A stretch of 64,000 bases of DNA, taken from NCBI GenBank assembly GCA_004298015.1, contig SCSE01000020.1, positions 1 to 64,000 of the forward strand, given 5' to 3'. This document shows positions 38,241-47,782 of this stretch, in pieces. Positions within the stretch are counted from its first letter, which is position 1, and every line of letters starts with the position of its first letter. Source of the DNA: Rhodanobacter sp. (GTDB taxonomy: Bacteria; Pseudomonadota; Gammaproteobacteria; Xanthomonadales; Rhodanobacteraceae). The notes below the pieces were generated by a model. That model saw nothing but the letters and a program-made list of their open reading frames with translations. It made no database searches and was not told where the DNA came from. A program made the translations under genes and the position numbers.

Positions 38241-39668
38241 ATGCAGAAGTTTGATTTCCTGGTCATCGAGTCCGATGCGGGGCGGGCGGAGACCGTCATC
38301 ACGGCGCTCCATTTTCTGGGCTACAACCCGCTGTGCGGAGCGACCTGCACGTCAACCGATGCGTCAACCCACGGATGGCGTGCGGTATACATAGGAAATG
38401 TCGACGACCCGGAGGAGGCCGAGCGTCAATTCGAGCTGCTGGGTCCTGCAGCGGACCATCTGGCGATCGTTCTCGCCAGTGACTCGGCCTGGGTCGAGCG
38501 CTTCACGGCGACAACCTCCGCTTTCAGCCGGCGGGCAACCACGGTCAATTTTCCGTTGCGCTACGCGGACATGACGGAAGCTCTGCGCTATATCCATGGA
38601 CGCAAGGCCAGCGGTCAGCCCAACCGGGTACGTTTCGTCGGCCGCTCGGCACCGATAGCGCGGGTGAACGGACTGATCCGTCAGGTGGCACCGTTCGATT
38701 CGAGTGTGCTGGTGCTCGGTGAATCAGGCACCGGCAAGGAAATGGTCGCTCGCGCCATTCACGATCACTCGCCGCGTCATGACAAGCCATTCGTGGCGAT
38801 CAACTGTGGTGCGATTCCCGCCGAATTGCTGGAAAGCGAGCTGTTCGGGCACGAAAAGGGCGCATTCACCGGCGCAATCAGTGCACGCAAGGGCCGATTC
38901 GAGATGGCCGAGGGCGGTACGCTGTTTCTCGACGAAATCGGTGACATGAGTCTGCCCATGCAGGTGAAGCTGCTGCGCGTACTGCAGGAGCGGATGTTTG
39001 AGCGCGTCGGCGGAACGCGAACCCAGCGTTGCGACGTACGGATCATTGCGGCAACTCATCGAAATCTGGAGGAGTCCATTGCCGCGGGCCGTTTCCGCGA
39101 GGATTTGTATTACCGGATCAGCGTGTTTCCGCTGGAGCTCCCTTCGCTTCGGGAGCGACTGGAGGATGTGCCGGTGCTGGTTTCCGAGTTCAATCACCGG
39201 CTGTCGCGGCGGGGACTCGGCGTGGTCCGTTTCAGCCAGGCGGCGTTGCAGACGCTGCACGGTTACGCGTGGCCAGGCAACGTGCGTGAGTTGTCGAACC
39301 TGGTGGAGCGGCTTGCCATCCTGTTCCCTCATGCCGAGGTGAGGGTCAGCGATCTGCCGGCCAAATACCGCAGCCATGTGGCAAACGCCGAGATGCAGAT
39401 GGTTGGATTGCTGGGTGCGACCGATGAGCCAGCGCTGCTCGCGGGCAGTGACTTTCCCTGTTCGCCTGCTGACTCACTCGGCACCCTGCCGGTCGAGGGG
39501 CTGGACCTGAAGGATCATCTCGCGGAGATCGAGTCTGGCCTCATCAGGCAGGCACTCGATGCTACCGGCGGCGTGGTGGCGCATGCCGCCCGACTGCTGC
39601 GGATGCAACGCACAACGCTGGTCGAGAAGTTGCGCAAGTACGGCTTGCAGAGCGGTTTTCCGGCCTAG
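38241..39668 (+). CDS. fleQ: FleQ: sigma-54-dependent master flagellar activator
   Basis: 475 residues. The N-terminal FleQ domain (~1-115) lacks the phospho-acceptor of ordinary receivers. The AAA+ domain has Walker A GESGTGKE, the intact sigma-54 loop GAFTGA, Walker [13 protein letters not shown] and the R-finger region [10 protein letters not shown]. The C-terminal Fis-type helix-turn-helix is [20 protein letters not shown]. It would activate the -24/-12 promoters found before the chemoreceptor-flgA unit, flgB, fliE and fliL. No fleS/fleR pair follows. Confidence 0.95.
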   Translation: MQKFDFLVIESDAGRAETVITALHFLGYNPLCGATCTSTDASTHGWRAVYIGNVDDPEEAERQFELLGPAADHLAIVLASDSAWVERFTATTSAFSRRATTVNFPLRYADMTEALRYIHGRKASGQPNRVRFVGRSAPIARVNGLIRQVAPFDSSVLVLGESGTGKEMVARAIHDHSPRHDKPFVAINCGAIPAELLESELFGHEKGAFTGAISARKGRFEMAEGGTLFLDEIGDMSLPMQVKLLRVLQERMFERVGGTRTQRCDVRIIAATHRNLEESIAAGRFREDLYYRISVFPLELPSLRERLEDVPVLVSEFNHRLSRRGLGVVRFSQAALQTLHGYAWPGNVRELSNLVERLAILFPHAEVRVSDLPAKYRSHVANAEMQMVGLLGATDEPALLAGSDFPCSPADSLGTLPVEGLDLKDHLAEIESGLIRQALDATGGVVAHAARLLRMQRTTLVEKLRKYGLQSGFPA

Positions 39669-40035
39669 CAGCCGGGCCGGCTTTGAGCGGACGGTCGGTG
39701 AATTCGCCGCTGCGGTCCATATCCCCGTCACCTCTGGGCGCATTGAAGCACGATGGGCCGAGAGTCGTCGAAAGGCTTTCCTCGTGCACCAGCGCGATGA
39801 CTCCCTGGCTCAGTGGCTGGGGAAATATCGGACGCCGTAAACAGAACGTCGCCAGGCGTTCGTGAACAAGAGGAGTCGTGGGGAAATTCGGAGAGTTTGG
39901 TGAACCAGATGATTCGGATTTGCCCGCAGTTCACCGTTGGCACGGTATCTACCGGTGATCGCAGCAGGCCGGCGATTTTTTCCCAAGCTCTCGATGTCAG
40001 TCATGGGGCCTCGCCATTCATTGCTGCCGTGGCAG

Positions 40036-40052
40036 GGCATGCGAGGCATGCC
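40036..40052. repeat. Inverted repeat ~100 bp upstream of the fliE promoter
   Basis: GGCATGC-GAG-GCATGCC: a perfect 7-bp stem with a 3-nt loop. It lies at an enhancer-like distance from the fliE -24/-12 element; it does not match the published FleQ box, so its role is open. Confidence 0.4.
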
Positions 40053-40152
40053 TGCAGGTGGACGTCCGGGGGTGCCCCTGACCTGGGAGCAGGGGTGTCG
40101 ATCCGCTCAAGAACCACGATCGGTAGCCGCCGCGGCGCGAGCTTGCTCGAGA

Positions 40153-40168
40153 TGGCATGGCTTGTGCT
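40153..40168 (+). promoter_or_regulatory. Sigma-54 promoter of the fliE operon
   Basis: TGGCATGGCTTGTGCT: TGGCA at -24 and TGCT at -12 with GG and GC 10 nt apart; one T of the TTGC is replaced by G. It lies 40 bp upstream of the fliE ATG. Confidence 0.62.
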
Positions 40169-40207
40169 ATGCCCCCCTTATCCGAGGTCAAGTGCTGGAA
40201 AACCGTC

Positions 40208-40534
40208 ATGAGTCAGATCGACGTCAACAACCTGCTTTCACAGATGCGCACGATGACCGCGCAAGTGCGCGCACCGGAAACCGCATTCAAGACAGCGGTG
40301 CCCGGTGCTCAAGGCGGCTTTTCCGCGCTACTGCAGAAGTCGATAAGCGCTGTCGGCCAGAACCAGCTCGACGCCAGCCGAATGTCGGCCAGTTTCGAAC
40401 GTGGCGCTCCCGGGGCCGATCTGGCTCAAACCATGATTGCCGTGCAAAAAGCCGAATTGTCGTTCAAAGCCACCGTCGAGGTTCGCAACAAGCTGGTGGA
40501 TGCGTACAAGGAAATCATGAACATGCCGGTCTGA
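40208..40534 (+). CDS. fliE: FliE: MS-ring/rod junction protein
   Basis: 108 residues from ATG 40208. An upstream in-frame ATG lies within the promoter. Signature features are FSALLQKSISAVGQNQLDA and the C-terminal AQTMIAVQKAELSFKATVEVRNKLVDAYKEIMNMPV region. It links the MS ring to the rod. First gene of fliEFGHIJK. Confidence 0.95.
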   Translation: MSQIDVNNLLSQMRTMTAQVRAPETAFKTAVPGAQGGFSALLQKSISAVGQNQLDASRMSASFERGAPGADLAQTMIAVQKAELSFKATVEVRNKLVDAYKEIMNMPV

Positions 40535-40583
40535 CGGCTCCCGCGTCCAGCCCCACCTTCATCCTTAGATATCGAGCAAGCTC

Positions 40584-42281
40584 ATGGCCGACAAAGCCAT
40601 CGCGACAGCCCAGGAAAATGGCGCGCGACTGGATCCCTTCAAGCAACTCTCCGCCAATCCAGCGGCCCGTCAGCTGCTCCTGCTGGTGGCGGTGGCGGCT
40701 GCGGTTGCGCTGGGGGTTGCGATCGTGTTGTGGTCGCGCGGGCCCAATTACGGGCTGCTCTATGCCGGCTTGACGCAAAAAGACGCGGCGGCGATCACCC
40801 AGCAACTGCAGTCGAGCAATACGCCCTACAAATTGAGCGCCGATGGGTCGTCCATCATGGCGCCGGCGGCCGATCTGGCCGCGCTGCGACTGAAGCTGGC
40901 CGGGCAGGGCTTGCCACAGGGTCTGGCCAGCAGCAGTGCGACTGAGGCGGGTGCTTCCCCGTTCGGCATGAGTGATCTTGCCGAGCGCGCTCACTACCAA
41001 CAAATGCTGGAAAACGATCTGGGCTCGACGATAAGCGCCTTGCAGTCGGTGCGGGCGGCGCGCGTGCATCTGGCCTTGCCGAAGCCGTCGGCATTTATTC
41101 GCGACAGTCGCCAGGCCAGTGCCTCGGTGTTGGTTACGCTATATCCCGGGCGGCAGCTGGATGCAGGCCAGGTTGCCGCGATCGTCCATCTGGTGGCGTC
41201 AAGCGTCCCCAATCTCGACTCCAGCGAGGTATCGGTGATCGATCAGCAGGGCCAGTTGCTGACCAGCGATCCGAACAACCCGTCGGCGGTCGGCAACTAC
41301 CGTCTGCAGCTGGCGACGCAGATGGAAAATACCTATGCGGCGCGTATCGAGGCGTTGCTGACGCCGCTGGTCGGCCCGGGCAGGGTGCGTGCGCAAGTCT
41401 ATGCCGATCTGGATTTCAGCCAGACAGAAAAAGCGACGGAAACGTTCGACCCGAAAAATCCGTCGTTGCGCAGCGAGCAAACGTCCAGCGAGCAGCATAC
41501 CGGCGGTGCCAGCGCGGGAGGCGGCGTGCCCGGCGCGCTCAGCAATCAGCCGCCGGCCGTGGTTTCGCAACCGACGGCGGCGAAGCCGGGAGTCGGCAAA
41601 CCGGGTACCACCTCCGCCACGACGGCAGCAACCACGCCAACCGAAAGCTCCAGCAGCGCCACCCGCAATTACGAGCTGGATCGCACGATCAGCCATGTCA
41701 GCGATCCTGCAGGGCGGCTGGTCCGGCTGACAGTTGCGGTGGTCGTGGACAACAAGCTGGTGAGTGGCGCCGCCTCGGGTGCGGCAGCCGATACGGGTAG
41801 TGCCAAGGCTGCCACCAGCGTGCCATTTACCCCGAAAGAATTGCAGCATCTGACCGAGCTGACCAAGAACGTCGTAGGATTCAATGCGGCGCGGGGCGAC
41901 AGCATCAGTGTCATCAATCAGCCTTTCCTGCACAGTCCGGCGCCAGAGGCAATGCCTCGGCAACCACTTTGGCAACGTCCCGGGGTGATGGACCTGCTCA
42001 AGCAAGGTGCGGGCATCCTGGCGGCACTGCTGGTGGCATTCGGCCTTTTGCGGCCGTTGCTGAAAGGCCTGCTGCGCAACGATACGCGCGCGTTGCCGGC
42101 ACCGACACCGAAGATATCGGTGCGCGTTGCCGACGAGCCGGAGGTGGCCGACGCCCGATTGCCGCCGGCCGCGGAACTCGCCTACGATCAGCGCATTGAC
42201 GAGGCCCGGCGAATGGTGGGTGAAAACTCCAAGCAGGTGGCGCAAGTGGTGAAGAACTGGGTGAGTACCGATGGCAGCTGA
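40584..42281 (+). CDS. fliF: FliF: MS-ring protein
   Basis: 565 residues. A first membrane helix lies at ~30-50 (QLLLLVAVAAAVALGVAIVL) and a second at ~470-490 (LLKQGAGILAALLVAFGLL). Ring-building motifs between them include YKLSADGSSIMAPAADL, FGMSDLAERAHYQQMLENDL and RVHLALPKPSAFIRD. The C-terminal tail, which binds FliG, is conserved (ARRMVGENSKQVAQVVKNWV). An unusually Ser/Thr/Ala-rich loop occurs at ~300-370. It overlaps fliG by 11 bp. Confidence 0.97.
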   Translation: MADKAIATAQENGARLDPFKQLSANPAARQLLLLVAVAAAVALGVAIVLWSRGPNYGLLYAGLTQKDAAAITQQLQSSNTPYKLSADGSSIMAPAADLAALRLKLAGQGLPQGLASSSATEAGASPFGMSDLAERAHYQQMLENDLGSTISALQSVRAARVHLALPKPSAFIRDSRQASASVLVTLYPGRQLDAGQVAAIVHLVASSVPNLDSSEVSVIDQQGQLLTSDPNNPSAVGNYRLQLATQMENTYAARIEALLTPLVGPGRVRAQVYADLDFSQTEKATETFDPKNPSLRSEQTSSEQHTGGASAGGGVPGALSNQPPAVVSQPTAAKPGVGKPGTTSATTAATTPTESSSSATRNYELDRTISHVSDPAGRLVRLTVAVVVDNKLVSGAASGAAADTGSAKAATSVPFTPKELQHLTELTKNVVGFNAARGDSISVINQPFLHSPAPEAMPRQPLWQRPGVMDLLKQGAGILAALLVAFGLLRPLLKGLLRNDTRALPAPTPKISVRVADEPEVADARLPPAAELAYDQRIDEARRMVGENSKQVAQVVKNWVSTDGS

Positions 42282-43281
42282 TCAGTCTTCCGGCAAAGGT
42301 GCGCAGGATGCGGCAATACTCCTGCTGACACTGGGCGAGAAAGATGCGGCCGAGGTGCTCAAGCACCTGAACGCACGCGACGTGCAGGCCGTCGGCTCGG
42401 CGATGGCGGCACTTTCCGGCGTCTCGCGCGATCAGGTCAGGCAGGTTCTGGACAAGCTTCAGGGCGACATGGCCAGTCATACCTCGCTCGGTGTCGGTAC
42501 CGAAGAGTACATCCGCAAGATTCTCGTCAACGCGCTGGGCGAAAACAAGGCGGGTGGCCTGATCGACCGCATTCTACTGGGGCGCAGCGGCAAGGGACTG
42601 GAGTCGCTGAAATGGATGGAGAGCCGCGCGATCGCCGAGATGGTCAATCAGGAACATCCGCAGATCATCGCGCTGGTGCTGGCGCACCTGGAACCGGATC
42701 AAGCTGCCGAGGTCATCGGCTATCTGCCCGAACGCGTGCGCAGCGACGCGATCATGCGCATTGCCACGCTCGATGGCGTACAGCCGCATGCGCTGAACGA
42801 GCTCGACGAGGTGATGGAGCGTCAATTTTCCGGTAGCAACAAGAAACTCAAATCCGCCAGCGTTGGTGGATTGAAAGCTGCCGCCGACATCCTCAATGCC
42901 ATGGAGGGCAGCCGCGAAACCGAACTGATAACGGCGATCCGCGGTCAAGACGAGGCGCTTGGCGCGAAGATCGAGGACCTGATGTTCGTATTCGATGATC
43001 TGACCGGACTGGACGACCGCAGCATGCAGACCTTGCTGCGCGAGGTCCCCTCGGGCGTATTGATTATCGCGCTGAAGGGATCCGAGCCGGAGATGCGCGA
43101 GAGAATCTTCGCGAACATGTCCAAACGGGCAGCGGACATGATGCGAGATGATCTCGAAGTGAAGGGTCCGGTACGCCTCAGCGAGGTCGATGCGGCACAG
43201 AAAGAGGTCATGGCGACCGCCCGCAAGCTTGCCGATGCCGGGCAGATATCGCTTTCTTCCGGCGGTGAAGAGTTCGTTTGA
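42271..43281 (+). CDS. fliG: FliG: motor switch and torque protein
   Basis: 336 residues. The N-terminal part contacts FliF, the middle has the EHPQIIALVLAHLEPDQAAEV motif, and the C-terminal torque domain has MFVFDDLTGLDDRSMQTLL with its charged residues. It is the cytoplasmic switch component that interacts with MotA-type stators. Its stop overlaps the fliH start. Confidence 0.97.
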   Translation: MAADQSSGKGAQDAAILLLTLGEKDAAEVLKHLNARDVQAVGSAMAALSGVSRDQVRQVLDKLQGDMASHTSLGVGTEEYIRKILVNALGENKAGGLIDRILLGRSGKGLESLKWMESRAIAEMVNQEHPQIIALVLAHLEPDQAAEVIGYLPERVRSDAIMRIATLDGVQPHALNELDEVMERQFSGSNKKLKSASVGGLKAAADILNAMEGSRETELITAIRGQDEALGAKIEDLMFVFDDLTGLDDRSMQTLLREVPSGVLIIALKGSEPEMRERIFANMSKRAADMMRDDLEVKGPVRLSEVDAAQKEVMATARKLADAGQISLSSGGEEFV

Positions 43282-43913
43282 TGATCAGTGCAAACAGCGA
43301 AGCTGGATCGTCCATCCAGCGCTGGGAATTGCCGCAGGTTGGCCATGGGCGGCCGGCGGCAAAGACCGCCGGCGCCACGGTGCAGCCAACCGTCAGCGAA
43401 ATCGAGGCGATCAGCCAACAGGCATACGATGAAGGTTATGCAGCAGGTCACGCACAGGGCCTGGCGGCGGCACAGCAGCAGCTGCGCGACCAGCTCGTCC
43501 GGTTTGACGTACTTTACGAAGCCGCGGCGCGACCGTTGCAGACGCTCGATGAACAGACCGAGCTTGAACTGGCCCGGCTGGCTGTGGCGGTGGCGCGGCG
43601 GGTGATCGGTCATGAGCTGAGGCTGTCGCCGGAGTTGATCGTGAAAGCGGTGCGCCAGGCGGTGTCGGCGCTGCCAGCTTCTACAAGGGAGTTGCGGGTC
43701 TACGTGCACCCCGACGACCTTCGCCTGCTGGAGGGTCCGGCGGCCTCGGATGCGCATTGGAAATTGTTCGCTGACCCGTTGCTCGCACGCGGCGATTGCC
43801 GTCTCGAAAGCGAGCGCTCCAGGCTGGACGCCAGGGTCGAGACTCGCCTCGCCGCCGTGGTCGACGCGGTATTTACCGAGGATGAGCGTGTGCCGGAGGT
43901 GGTAAGCGAATGA
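43281..43913 (+). CDS. fliH: FliH: regulator of the export ATPase
   Basis: 210 residues from ATG 43281, which shares one base with the fliG stop; TTG 43278 would add one residue. The N-terminal [19 protein letters not shown] has the GxxxG-type repeats typical of FliH. A V-ATPase-E-like C-terminal domain follows ([33 protein letters not shown]). It dimerises and restrains FliI in the cytoplasm. The TGA stop overlaps an ATG that opens a 30-codon relay frame to fliI. Confidence 0.92.
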   Translation: MISANSEAGSSIQRWELPQVGHGRPAAKTAGATVQPTVSEIEAISQQAYDEGYAAGHAQGLAAAQQQLRDQLVRFDVLYEAAARPLQTLDEQTELELARLAVAVARRVIGHELRLSPELIVKAVRQAVSALPASTRELRVYVHPDDLRLLEGPAASDAHWKLFADPLLARGDCRLESERSRLDARVETRLAAVVDAVFTEDERVPEVVSE

Positions 43914-44002
43914 GCGGTGTCGCCAATCGCATACGCCATGTCATGACCTGCTCGACGGTGCATGGTTATTTCGACGCCAGGGTGTTTGGGAGTGCTTCAT
44001 GA
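43910..44002 (+). CDS. Bridging small ORF fliH-fliI (30 codons)
   Basis: ATG 43910 overlaps the fliH stop (ATGA), and its TGA (44000-44002) overlaps the fliI ATG (ATGA). The 30-residue product ([20 protein letters not shown]...) resembles nothing known. It is more likely a translational relay carrying ribosomes to fliI than a functional peptide. Whether it is translated is not known. Confidence 0.4.
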   Translation: MSGVANRIRHVMTCSTVHGYFDARVFGSAS

Positions 44003-45369
44003 GTGATGACGAGGCCTTCCTCGCAACGCGGCGCACGCGCTGGATGCGCCAGCTGGGGCAACGCAGTGCCCGCGTCGAGGTGGTGCGCACCGTGGTCGCG
44101 GAGGGAAGCCTGCGCCGGGTGGTCGGACTCACGCTTGAGGCCGAGGGCTGCGAGGCAGCACTCGGTTCGCGTTGTCTTGTCGACGCCGTGGACGGCCTGC
44201 AGCTGGAGACCGAAGTGGTCGGCTTTGCCGACGAAAGGTTGTTGTTGATGCCGGTGGGCGACATGCATGGTGTATTGCCGAATGCACGGGTCCGTCCGAG
44301 TGGTCACTCGGGAGGCCTGCCGGTTGGCGCCATGTTGCTGGGCCGGGTGATGGGTGCTGACGGTGTGCCCCTGGACAGCCTGGGCCCCTTGGCGGTGGAC
44401 GAACACGCCAGGCTCAAGCGTGAACCGATCAACCCGATGGCGCGCAAGCCGATCGATGCGCCGCTGGACGTCGGGGTGCGTGCGATCAATGCTCTGCTCA
44501 CGGTAGGCCGCGGTCAGCGGCTTGGCTTGTTTGCCGGCTCGGGCGTCGGAAAATCGACACTGCTGGGCATGATGACGCGTTATACCAATGCCGATGTCGT
44601 GGTGGTCGGATTGATCGGCGAGCGTGGCCGCGAGGTGAAGGAGTTTGTCGAGCAGACGCTGGGCGAAGAAGGGCGGCGCCGTGCCGTGATCATTGCTGCG
44701 CCAGCCGATGCGCCTCCCCTCAAGCGTCTGCGTGGTGCCCAGTACGCTACCGCGGTTGCCGAGTGGTTTCGTGATCAGGGCCAGCGGGTGCTGCTGCTGA
44801 TGGACTCGCTGACGCGCTATGCCCAGGCTCAGCGTGAGATTGCGCTGGCAATCGGCGAGCCACCTGCGACCAAGGGCTATCCACCTTCGGTGTTCGCGAT
44901 GATGCCGGCGCTGGTCGAGCGCGCCGGCAACGATGCCGAGGGGCGAGGCTCGATCACGGCGTTCTACACCGTCCTGACCGAAGGCGACGATCACCGTCAC
45001 GATCCGATCGCGGACGCGGCGCGAGCCATTCTGGACGGGCATATCGTGCTGTCGCGTGACCTGGCTGAGGCAGGGCACTATCCGGCCATCGATATCGAGG
45101 CATCGATCAGCCGTGTGATGCCGGCGGTCGTGACGCGTGAGCATTTGCGGGCGGCGCAACGTTTTCGACAGGTCTACTCGGCCTATCGCCAGCAGCGTGA
45201 CCTGATCGCCGTGGGCGCCTATCAGAAAGGCTCCGATCCACAGGTCGATCAGGCCATCGAACTATGGCCTCGATTGCGCGGATTCCTGCAACAGGAGGTG
45301 GATGAGCCGATGACGCTGGAGGCTGCGGTCGAAATGCTTGATGCCCTGACTGAGCAGGTGACTGCATGA
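43999..45369 (+). CDS. fliI: FliI: flagellar export ATPase
   Basis: 456 residues. Walker A is [17 protein letters not shown], with Walker [20 protein letters not shown] and [18 protein letters not shown], typical of the F1-beta-related type III ATPases. The C-terminal part binds substrates and chaperones. It energises unloading of export cargo at the FlhA gate. The start overlaps the stop of the preceding bridging frame. Confidence 0.97.
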   Translation: MSDDEAFLATRRTRWMRQLGQRSARVEVVRTVVAEGSLRRVVGLTLEAEGCEAALGSRCLVDAVDGLQLETEVVGFADERLLLMPVGDMHGVLPNARVRPSGHSGGLPVGAMLLGRVMGADGVPLDSLGPLAVDEHARLKREPINPMARKPIDAPLDVGVRAINALLTVGRGQRLGLFAGSGVGKSTLLGMMTRYTNADVVVVGLIGERGREVKEFVEQTLGEEGRRRAVIIAAPADAPPLKRLRGAQYATAVAEWFRDQGQRVLLLMDSLTRYAQAQREIALAIGEPPATKGYPPSVFAMMPALVERAGNDAEGRGSITAFYTVLTEGDDHRHDPIADAARAILDGHIVLSRDLAEAGHYPAIDIEASISRVMPAVVTREHLRAAQRFRQVYSAYRQQRDLIAVGAYQKGSDPQVDQAIELWPRLRGFLQQEVDEPMTLEAAVEMLDALTEQVTA

Positions 45370-45791
45370 GTTCGCGTGCCACACAACTTCAACCAGCCGT
45401 CGATCAGGCCCGGCAGCGGAGCGAGGATGCGCTGGCGCAGCTTGCCCTGCGGCAGCAGCAACTGGCCAAGGCTGAGCACCAGCTTGCCGAGCTGCAACGT
45501 TATCGACACGAATATGCCATGGGTGGCGACGGTAGCTTGACGGTATCGGGCCTGCTGAACCGGCAGAAATTTGTCGAGCGCATCGATCAGGCGATAGCGC
45601 AGCAAACGGCTGAAATCGCCCGCTTGCAATCTCAGTTCGAGCTGGTACGGGACGGCTGGCAGCAGGCGCATGCCCGCGAAAGCGCGCTGGACAGCGTTGT
45701 CGAGGGCTATCGCACGGAGGAACGTCGAGCCGAGAGTCGCCGCGAGCAGGCCGAGAGCGATGAGCGTATGCAATACCGCAGGTCTCGATGA
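45366..45791 (+). CDS. fliJ: FliJ: export-gate stalk protein
   Basis: 141 residues, fully helical coiled coil ([40 protein letters not shown]). Its length and place after fliI identify it. It inserts in the FliI ring like F1-gamma and connects to FlhA. ATGA overlap with fliI at its start; its stop overlaps the ATG of a 38-codon bridging frame. Confidence 0.92.
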   Translation: MSSRATQLQPAVDQARQRSEDALAQLALRQQQLAKAEHQLAELQRYRHEYAMGGDGSLTVSGLLNRQKFVERIDQAIAQQTAEIARLQSQFELVRDGWQQAHARESALDSVVEGYRTEERRAESRREQAESDERMQYRRSR

Positions 45792-45904
45792 TGGCCCGAA
45801 AAGTGCATGGGCTTTTCGCGTTCAAGCAACCCGCCTCATACCGGCGGCGTGACGCGTATTGCACTCACGAGCATGCCTCCCTCGACGGAACCTCCTTGCC
45901 ATGA
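45788..45904 (+). CDS. Bridging small ORF fliJ-fliK (38 codons)
   Basis: ATG 45788 overlaps the fliJ stop, and its TGA (45902-45904) overlaps the fliK ATG. The product begins [18 protein letters not shown] and has no recognised motif. Same layout as the frame between fliH and fliI; translation is unproven. Confidence 0.4.
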   Translation: MMARKVHGLFAFKQPASYRRRDAYCTHEHASLDGTSLP

Positions 45905-46947
45905 CCGCCACTGCCGCCATTGCTGCCACCACTGCCATCGTCTCCAGCAAACCCACCGGTTCTTCGGCAACCGTGGCTTCACGTGCCAGCGGAACAGGCG
46001 ACCCCGGCGACTCATCCAGTACGCCTACGCCGAAGCAGTTTGATCATCAGCTGGGCGCTGCCCGGAAACAGCAGGGCCTGGCGAGGGAGGCAGCCAGTGC
46101 CGCCAAGCCAGATTCGGCGAAGGTTGACGGAAAGTCCGAACAACCAGCCACTGATGCGAAGACGAAAGACAAACCACAGCCAGATCCGACGGCCACCGGG
46201 TTGGTTGGCGCCATGCTGGCATTCGTCAGTCCTCCGCTGAAGCCTGGCGACCCGCCGTCGGCAGCAGGGTCGTGGAAGTCGGGTGGGACAGAGGCCGAAA
46301 CCAGAGGCGCCAAGGGATCTGTCATGGTGTCCGGCGCCAATACGCCGATGCTGCCGCAGTCCGGGGCGTCAAACATGGCCACGGGTGTCGCGGCGCAGCT
46401 TAAAACGGCCGGTGTGCCGCAAGCACTGGCAGGAGTCACGCTGCCGCGAAAAGACGTGGGGCCGGAGTCCTCGGTGCCAGCGTTCGCGCTGCCGGCAGCG
46501 ACGCCATCCGCCATGCCGCCGACCATGCATCTTCTGCAGTTGCCTTCGCCGGTAGCAAGCCACGCCTTTGGCCATGAGCTGGCGCAGCAGGTGACCTGGC
46601 TGGGTGGCCAGGACCTCAAGCAGGCGAGGATACGTCTACATCCCGAGGAGCTCGGCCAACTGGAGGTAAAGGTCAACGTGACCCACGGGCAGGTCGACGT
46701 TGTTTTCAGTGCACAGCATCCAGCTGCCGTCGCAGCGGTGCAGCAGAGCCTGCCCCAACTCGGTCATCTTCTGGCCCAGCATGGCTTGAATCTCGGCCAT
46801 GCTGAAGTCGGCCAGCATTCGCATGGCGACCGCTCAGCCCGTCACGGTGGGTCGCGGGGAGTCTCCTCGATAGATGCCGATGAGGGATCTGCCGCGGTAT
46901 TTTCGAGTTCGCCCGCTGCGGTGGGTTTGCTGGACGCGTTTGCCTGA
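45901..46947 (+). CDS. fliK: FliK: hook-length control protein
   Basis: 348 residues from ATG 45901. The N-terminal two thirds are Ala/Thr/Pro-rich, low-complexity and exported. The C-terminal FliK domain (~215-310) has HELAQQVTWLGGQDLKQARI, RLHPEELGQLEVKV and QVDVVFSAQHPAAVAAVQQS. It measures the hook and switches export specificity through FlhB. Confidence 0.92.
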   Translation: MTATAAIAATTAIVSSKPTGSSATVASRASGTGDPGDSSSTPTPKQFDHQLGAARKQQGLAREAASAAKPDSAKVDGKSEQPATDAKTKDKPQPDPTATGLVGAMLAFVSPPLKPGDPPSAAGSWKSGGTEAETRGAKGSVMVSGANTPMLPQSGASNMATGVAAQLKTAGVPQALAGVTLPRKDVGPESSVPAFALPAATPSAMPPTMHLLQLPSPVASHAFGHELAQQVTWLGGQDLKQARIRLHPEELGQLEVKVNVTHGQVDVVFSAQHPAAVAAVQQSLPQLGHLLAQHGLNLGHAEVGQHSHGDRSARHGGSRGVSSIDADEGSAAVFSSSPAAVGLLDAFA

Positions 46948-47256
46948 CGGATGACGAGCCGAGCAGTATCCGGGCGATCGGGATTGCGTCGCCCGGGTGG
47001 GTGCGTGCACCGTCCTCGAGACTTGCCCCGATAGACCTCGACGGCGATCGGCCCGGCAACCGCCATGATGCCGGCGCGACGCCTGGGTGACGGGCGTCAA
47101 GAAAGTGCCGTGCCGCCAACGGCAACACCATGGCATCGCTGAAAATTCAGCAATAACAATACCTTCAGTTGATGGCACGCGGTTTGCATTTGACCTGTTT
47201 GCAGCCACCCGGCAACGGGGGTGCAGCAAACAAAATTCACGCAGATCGAGGTTGTC
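46948..47256. other. fliK-fliL intergenic region
   Basis: 309 bp with no gene. It contains the best sigma-54 promoter of the window (47173-47188), so it marks an operon boundary. Confidence 0.65.
47173..47188 (+). promoter_or_regulatory. Sigma-54 promoter of the fliL operon
   Basis: TGGCAC-GCGGT-TTGCA matches the -24/-12 consensus at every position. It lies 69 bp upstream of the fliL ATG. Confidence 0.88.
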
Positions 47257-47766
47257 ATGGTTGAGGATGAGGAGGAAGTGGAAGCCGTCGAGGCGCCGGT
47301 ACCGCGCAAGCGTCGATTGCCGTTGCTGATCGGGCTTGCAATTGCGCTGCTGGCACTCGGTGGTGGGGCGTGGATGGCCTTTCGGCCAAGCACTGCTGGC
47401 GGGGGGACTGTAGCCAAAAGCAAGGACACCAAACCCACGGAGACCAAGGCGGAACTCTATCTTTCGTTGCAGCCCGCGTTCGTGGTGAATCTGCGTGGCA
47501 GTGACTCGGTGCGCTACCTGCAGGTCGGCATCACCTTGATGTCTCACGATTCTGCCGCGATCGAAGTAGCCAAGGAGGCTGACCCCGTGATTCGAAATGC
47601 GCTGGTATTGCTGCTGGGTAGTCAGGACAGCGCCAGTATCAGTGATACCGCGGGTCGCCAGAAACTGCAGGAGCAGGCGCTGACTGCAGTACAGAAGATC
47701 GTTCAGGCCAGACTGGGGCGACCTGGCATCAAGGCCTTGTATTTCACCAGTTTCGTGATGCAGTGA
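47257..47766 (+). CDS. fliL: FliL: stator-associated basal body protein
   Basis: 169 residues from ATG 47257, preceded by GAGG (GTG 47221 is an alternative). A single membrane helix lies at ~24-46 (LPLLIGLAIALLALGGGAWM). The periplasmic domain has YLSLQPAFVVNLRGSDSVRY and LQVGITLMS, the FliL signature, and ends ALYFTSFVMQ. It surrounds stators and supports torque. Confidence 0.94.
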   Translation: MVEDEEEVEAVEAPVPRKRRLPLLIGLAIALLALGGGAWMAFRPSTAGGGTVAKSKDTKPTETKAELYLSLQPAFVVNLRGSDSVRYLQVGITLMSHDSAAIEVAKEADPVIRNALVLLLGSQDSASISDTAGRQKLQEQALTAVQKIVQARLGRPGIKALYFTSFVMQ

Positions 47767-47782
47767 TGGGGATGATGCACGG

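Larger units (their letters stand above)
39669..40207. other. fleQ-fliE intergenic region
   Basis: 539 bp. Short frames on both strands have no recognisable product and unconvincing composition. Near the fliE end lie an inverted repeat (40036-40052) and a sigma-54 promoter (40153-40168). The rest holds nothing I can name. Confidence 0.55.

Noticed and set aside
39813-40211. 132-codon frame between fleQ and fliE
   Set aside because: Spans the sigma-54 promoter and fliE start, has no homologous features and unbiased composition.
43966-45159. 397-codon minus-strand frame opposite fliI
   Set aside because: Antisense to a fully conserved ATPase gene, with a His/Arg-rich composition and no motif.
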